14,608 bases of DNA from DATLXH01 sp035576005 (GTDB lineage: Bacteria > Acidobacteriota > Thermoanaerobaculia > Gp7-AA8), in NCBI GenBank assembly GCA_035576005.1, contig DATLXH010000152.1:1-14608 (forward strand), read 5' to 3'. Numbering within the stretch: the first letter of the stretch is position 1; each line of letters starts with the position of its first letter. Shown piece after piece: positions 11,568-14,608 of the stretch. The position numbers and the translations under genes are program-made. A model generated the notes under the pieces. It did no database searches, was not told the DNA's origin, and saw only the letters and a program-made list of their open reading frames with translations.

Positions 11568-14384
11568 ATGACTGAAACGCAAGACTGGAAAAAAACCCTC
11601 AACCTGCCTCGCACCGAATTCGCGATGAAGGCGAACCTTCCGCTCAACGAGCCCAAACGCCTCGAGCGCTGGAACACGATCGATTTGTACGATCTGATCC
11701 GCCAGAAACGAGCAGGCCGGCCGAAATGGGTCCTTCACGACGGACCGCCTTACGCGAATGGCCAGATCCACATCGGTCACGCACTCAACAAGATTCTCAA
11801 AGACATCGTCGTGAAGTCGAAAACGATGATGGGGTTCGACTCGCCTTATGTCCCAGGGTGGGATTGCCACGGGCTGCCAATCGAGCATCAGGTCGACAAG
11901 GAGCTGGGCGCCAAAAAGCGGGAGATGACCCCCGCCGAGTTTCGACGCGCCTGTCGAGCGTTCGCATTCCGTTTCGTCGAGCTCCAGCGCGAGGATTTCA
12001 AGAGACTCGGTGTTCTCGGCGACTGGGCAAGACCCTACCTGACCATGGACTTCGGATTCGAGGCCGCGATCTCCGACGCCCTCGGCCGGTTTTTCGAGCG
12101 AGGCATGGTCTACAAGGGACTCAAACCGGTTCATTGGTGCACACACTGTCAAACCGCGTTAGCCGAGGCCGAAGTCGAGCACGAAGAACATACATCCCCT
12201 TCCGTCTACGTCCGGTTCCGGGTGACTGACGAGGGAGTCAGAGAGCTAGGTCTTCCGATCGAGAAGCCGCTTTATGCCGTGATCTGGACGACCACGCCCT
12301 GGACGCTGCCGGCGAACCTGGCGATCGCATTCCACCCTGAGCTCGATTACTCGGTCGTCGAAGTCAACGACCAGAATTTCATCCTCGCGTCCGGCCTGCT
12401 CGAGAGCAGCGCGAAGAAATTCGGCTGGCCCTCGTATCGCGAGGTGAAGCTGTTCAAGGGCTCTCACTTCGAGTGGATTCACTATCGCCATCCGTTCATC
12501 AAGAGGGAGGGCGTTTTCGTTCTCGGAGAACACGTCACACTCGATGCAGGGACTGGACTGGTTCACACCGCGCCGGGCCATGGTACCGACGATTTCAACA
12601 TCGGCCGCAAATACGAGCTCGAGACTCTAACGCCGGTCAACAGCCGCGGTCTCTTCACTGCGCAGGCTCCGGAATGGGAAGGTGAACATGTCTTCAAGGC
12701 CAACCCGGCAATCACGGAAGTGCTTCGCGAGCGCGGCGCTCTGCTGGCCGAAGAGCGGGTCACTCACTCGTATCCGCACTGCTGGCGCTGCCACAATCCG
12801 GTGATCTTCCGGGCAACCGAACAGTGGTTCATCAGCATGGACGAGCTCCGCGGCAAAGCCCTCGATGAGATCAGGAAGGTGGAGTGGCTTCCCTCGTGGG
12901 GTCAGGACAGGATCCGCGGGATGGTCGAGAACCGTCCCGACTGGTGCATCTCGCGTCAACGACTCTGGGGCGTACCGATCACCGTACTTTATTGCGAGGG
13001 GTGCGGCCAGAGCGTGACAAGCAAGGAGTTGTTCGCGAAGGTCGCGACGCTGTTTCGGGCCGAAGGAGCTGACTCCTGGTACGAGCGTCCGGCTTCCGAC
13101 TTCCTCCCTTCGGGATTCCACTGTTCATGTGGAGCCAGCAGCTTCCGTAAAGAGCTCGACATTCTCGACGTCTGGTTTGATTCGGGGTCCTCCCATATCG
13201 CAGTGCTCCGTCAACATCCGGAGCTGACGTGGCCCGCTGCGCTCTATCTCGAGGGGCACGACCAGCACCGAGGCTGGTTCCAGTCCTCGCTTCTGGTCGG
13301 TGCAGGGATCGAGGGCGCATCGCCTTTTGAGCGCGTCATTACCTGCGGTTTCGTGGTCGACGAGAAGGGACGCAAGATGTCGAAATCTGTCGGCAACGTC
13401 GTCTCGCCGCAGGACGTCATCAAACAGCATGGCGCTGACATCCTCAGGCTCTGGGTCTCGATGGTCGACTACCGGGACGACGTGGCGATGGGAAAAGAGA
13501 CGATTGCGCGCATCGCTGACGCCTACAGGAAGATCCGCAACACTGCCCGATACCTGCTTGCCAATCTCAACGGTTTCATTCCGGCAACCGATTCGGTTCC
13601 ACTCACCGAGCTGGACGATCTGGACCGATGGGCGCTGGTGAGGGCACAAGCCGCATTCCAGCGCTGTCAGCAGGCCTATTCTGAGTTCGAGTTCCACACG
13701 GTCTATCACCGTTTGCTGGATCTCTGCACCGTGGACCTCTCCGCCCTCTACCTGGACATCATCAAGGATCGGCTATACGTCGAGGCCCCGGGCTCGCGAG
13801 AACGACGCTCCGCGCAGACGGCCATGTACAAGATTCTCGAAGGTTTTGTGTCGACCATCGCGCCGATTCTTCCTTTCACCGCAGACGAGATCTACGAGCT
13901 TCTTCCGGGGCGACGTGAGCCATCCGTTCATCTGACCGAGTTCCCAAAATTCGATGAGTCGCTGAATCTAACACCTGGTGAATCGGCCAGCTGGGACCGT
14001 ATCTTCTCCCTGCGGCAGCATGTAACCGGCATCCTGGAAAAAGCGCGAGCAGCGCAACAGATTGGTCAATCGCTCGAGGCCGATATCGTACTGAGCGGAG
14101 AGTTCGACAAGGCATCAGTGACCGGGGGCCTTGGCATCGATCTCTCCAGGATCTTCATCGTCTCGCACGTCGACGTTCAGAGAGAACATCCCGTTGAGGC
14201 GGAGCTTTTTGATCTGCCACTGCTCGGAGCTGTTGGAGTCACGATGCGGAAAGCCAGAGGCTCCAAGTGCGGACGCTGCTGGCATTACCGCGAAGAAGTT
14301 ACGACCGAAGTGCTGTTGTGTTGGAGATGTCAGCCCATCGTTGACGCATTGGGACGGACGCAGGACGAATCAGTAGAGAGTTGA
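11568..14384 (+). CDS. ileS: Isoleucyl-tRNA synthetase
   Basis: A full-length 938-residue class I synthetase that charges tRNA-Ile in the cytoplasm. Catalytic motifs: HIGH at 68-71 (GQIHIGHALNKILKD) and KMSKS at 603-607 (GRKMSKSVGN). The CP1 editing domain shows TTPWTLPANLAIAFHPE and GLVHTAPGHGTDDF. WCISRQRLWGVPI, DVWFDSGSSH and EGHDQHRGWFQSS are also typical. The C-terminal zinc finger is intact (C901, C904, C918, C921). Length and domain order match the bacterial, E. coli-like type. The start is supported by AAAAAGG five bases upstream of the ATG. The leader holds the complete foldback element and a small stem-loop. Hairpin repeats follow the stop within 80 bases. Confidence 0.98.
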   Translation: MTETQDWKKTLNLPRTEFAMKANLPLNEPKRLERWNTIDLYDLIRQKRAGRPKWVLHDGPPYANGQIHIGHALNKILKDIVVKSKTMMGFDSPYVPGWDCHGLPIEHQVDKELGAKKREMTPAEFRRACRAFAFRFVELQREDFKRLGVLGDWARPYLTMDFGFEAAISDALGRFFERGMVYKGLKPVHWCTHCQTALAEAEVEHEEHTSPSVYVRFRVTDEGVRELGLPIEKPLYAVIWTTTPWTLPANLAIAFHPELDYSVVEVNDQNFILASGLLESSAKKFGWPSYREVKLFKGSHFEWIHYRHPFIKREGVFVLGEHVTLDAGTGLVHTAPGHGTDDFNIGRKYELETLTPVNSRGLFTAQAPEWEGEHVFKANPAITEVLRERGALLAEERVTHSYPHCWRCHNPVIFRATEQWFISMDELRGKALDEIRKVEWLPSWGQDRIRGMVENRPDWCISRQRLWGVPITVLYCEGCGQSVTSKELFAKVATLFRAEGADSWYERPASDFLPSGFHCSCGASSFRKELDILDVWFDSGSSHIAVLRQHPELTWPAALYLEGHDQHRGWFQSSLLVGAGIEGASPFERVITCGFVVDEKGRKMSKSVGNVVSPQDVIKQHGADILRLWVSMVDYRDDVAMGKETIARIADAYRKIRNTARYLLANLNGFIPATDSVPLTELDDLDRWALVRAQAAFQRCQQAYSEFEFHTVYHRLLDLCTVDLSALYLDIIKDRLYVEAPGSRERRSAQTAMYKILEGFVSTIAPILPFTADEIYELLPGRREPSVHLTEFPKFDESLNLTPGESASWDRIFSLRQHVTGILEKARAAQQIGQSLEADIVLSGEFDKASVTGGLGIDLSRIFIVSHVDVQREHPVEAELFDLPLLGAVGVTMRKARGSKCGRCWHYREEVTTEVLLCWRCQPIVDALGRTQDESVES

Positions 14385-14395
14385 AAGAAAGGCAG

Positions 14396-14608
14396 ATGTC
14401 ATCCGAGCGGGTTAACAGCGGGAACGCTGTTGAAGAAGTGACGACACGCGGCGGGACTCGCGCCCGAAGGGGCGAATCCCTCTCCCCGGCGGGGAGAGGG
14501 TGGTCGCGTAAGCGACCGGGAGAGGGGCCGCGAGAGATACGAAGACCTCGCCCTTTTCGAAGGACTGGCGAGACTTTCACGCCCCTCTCCCTGCTTCGCT
14601 CCGCTCGC
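14396..14608 (+). CDS. Doubtful partial reading frame running off the window, invaded by REP-like repeats
   Basis: An ATG 11 bases after the ileS stop, with AAAGG upstream, opens a frame that stays open to the window end (71 codons). The first about 20 residues (MSSERVNSGNAVEEVTTRGG) look ordinary. The rest is Arg/Pro-rich because it translates the REP-like hairpins. It could be a real downstream gene interrupted near its start by repeats, or chance. I recognise no family; lspA or a DksA/TraR-type gene would be common after ileS, but nothing here resembles either. Confidence 0.18.
   Translation, partial: MSSERVNSGNAVEEVTTRGGTRARRGESLSPAGRGWSRKRPGEGPREIRRPRPFRRTGETFTPLSLLRSAR
14461..14517. 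repeat. REP-like triple hairpin downstream of ileS
   Basis: Three consecutive stems: CGCCC-GAAG-GGGCG (14461-14474), CCCTCTCCCC-GGC-GGGGAGAGGG (14478-14500) and GGTCGC-GTAA-GCGACC (14502-14517). The middle one shares its 10-bp stem with the convergent-gap repeat at 2543-2570. A further related block (CCCCTCTCCCTGCTTCGC) starts near 14582 and is cut by the window end. Confidence 0.75.

Noticed and set aside
11397..12152. Minus-strand frame opposite the start of ileS, ending in ARISHRPSP
   Set aside because: Shadow of ileS; its tail comes only from the foldback element arm.

Overview
This is a GC-rich bacterial chromosomal window with ordinary codon usage. It has no phage, plasmid, tRNA, rRNA or CRISPR features. 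The gene set points to a Gram-negative, environmental deep-branching lineage. It includes an MglA-type polarity GTPase, a lipoprotein lytic transglycosylase, GAF-containing SpoIIE-type signalling, a sigma-54 activator and a lone AmmeMemoRadiSam-type radical SAM enzyme. Acidobacteriota is my first guess and a myxobacteria-like phylum the alternative; this is inference from gene content only.

Layout. (1) 1-1524, minus: a radical SAM enzyme followed by an overlapping small Rieske ferredoxin. The Rieske C-terminus and stop codon lie inside a palindromic repeat element that runs off the left edge. (2) 1722-2507, plus: a crotonase-fold acyl-CoA enzyme in which neither classical hydratase glutamate is conserved. 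It ends in a convergent gap filled with REP-like hairpins. (3) 2599-5440, minus: a compact partner-switching cluster. In transcription order it holds an unlisted 56-residue hydrophobic protein, an RsbW-like kinase, a STAS antagonist, a heptamer-built hairpin, and a GAF-GAF-SpoIIE phosphatase. (4) 5441-5645: an AT-rich intergenic region with a well-spaced -24/-12 (sigma-54) promoter aimed at that cluster. (5) 5646-7556, minus: a GAF sigma-54 activator preceded by a small secreted TPR-like protein. (6) 7575-11205, plus: a Rossmann/DUF2520 protein, an MglA-like GTPase with a long C-terminal extension, and a LysM lytic transglycosylase. (7) 11206-11567: a complete 178-bp foldback element that is the inverted, nearly identical partner of the one at the left edge, followed by the ileS leader. 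(8) 11568-14384, plus: isoleucyl-tRNA synthetase. It is followed by more REP-like hairpins, which enter a doubtful reading frame open to the window end.

The most interesting part is regions 3-5. A sigma-54 activator gene sits directly upstream of a sigma-54-type promoter. That promoter appears to drive a four-gene phospho-relay (small membrane peptide, kinase, antagonist, phosphatase) that has no sigma factor gene beside it. The activator and the phosphatase share a related GAF leader. The activator has GVATGV where GAFTGA is expected. Together this suggests a sigma-54-controlled partner-switching circuit. The wiring is inferred; the genes and the promoter motif are read directly from the sequence.
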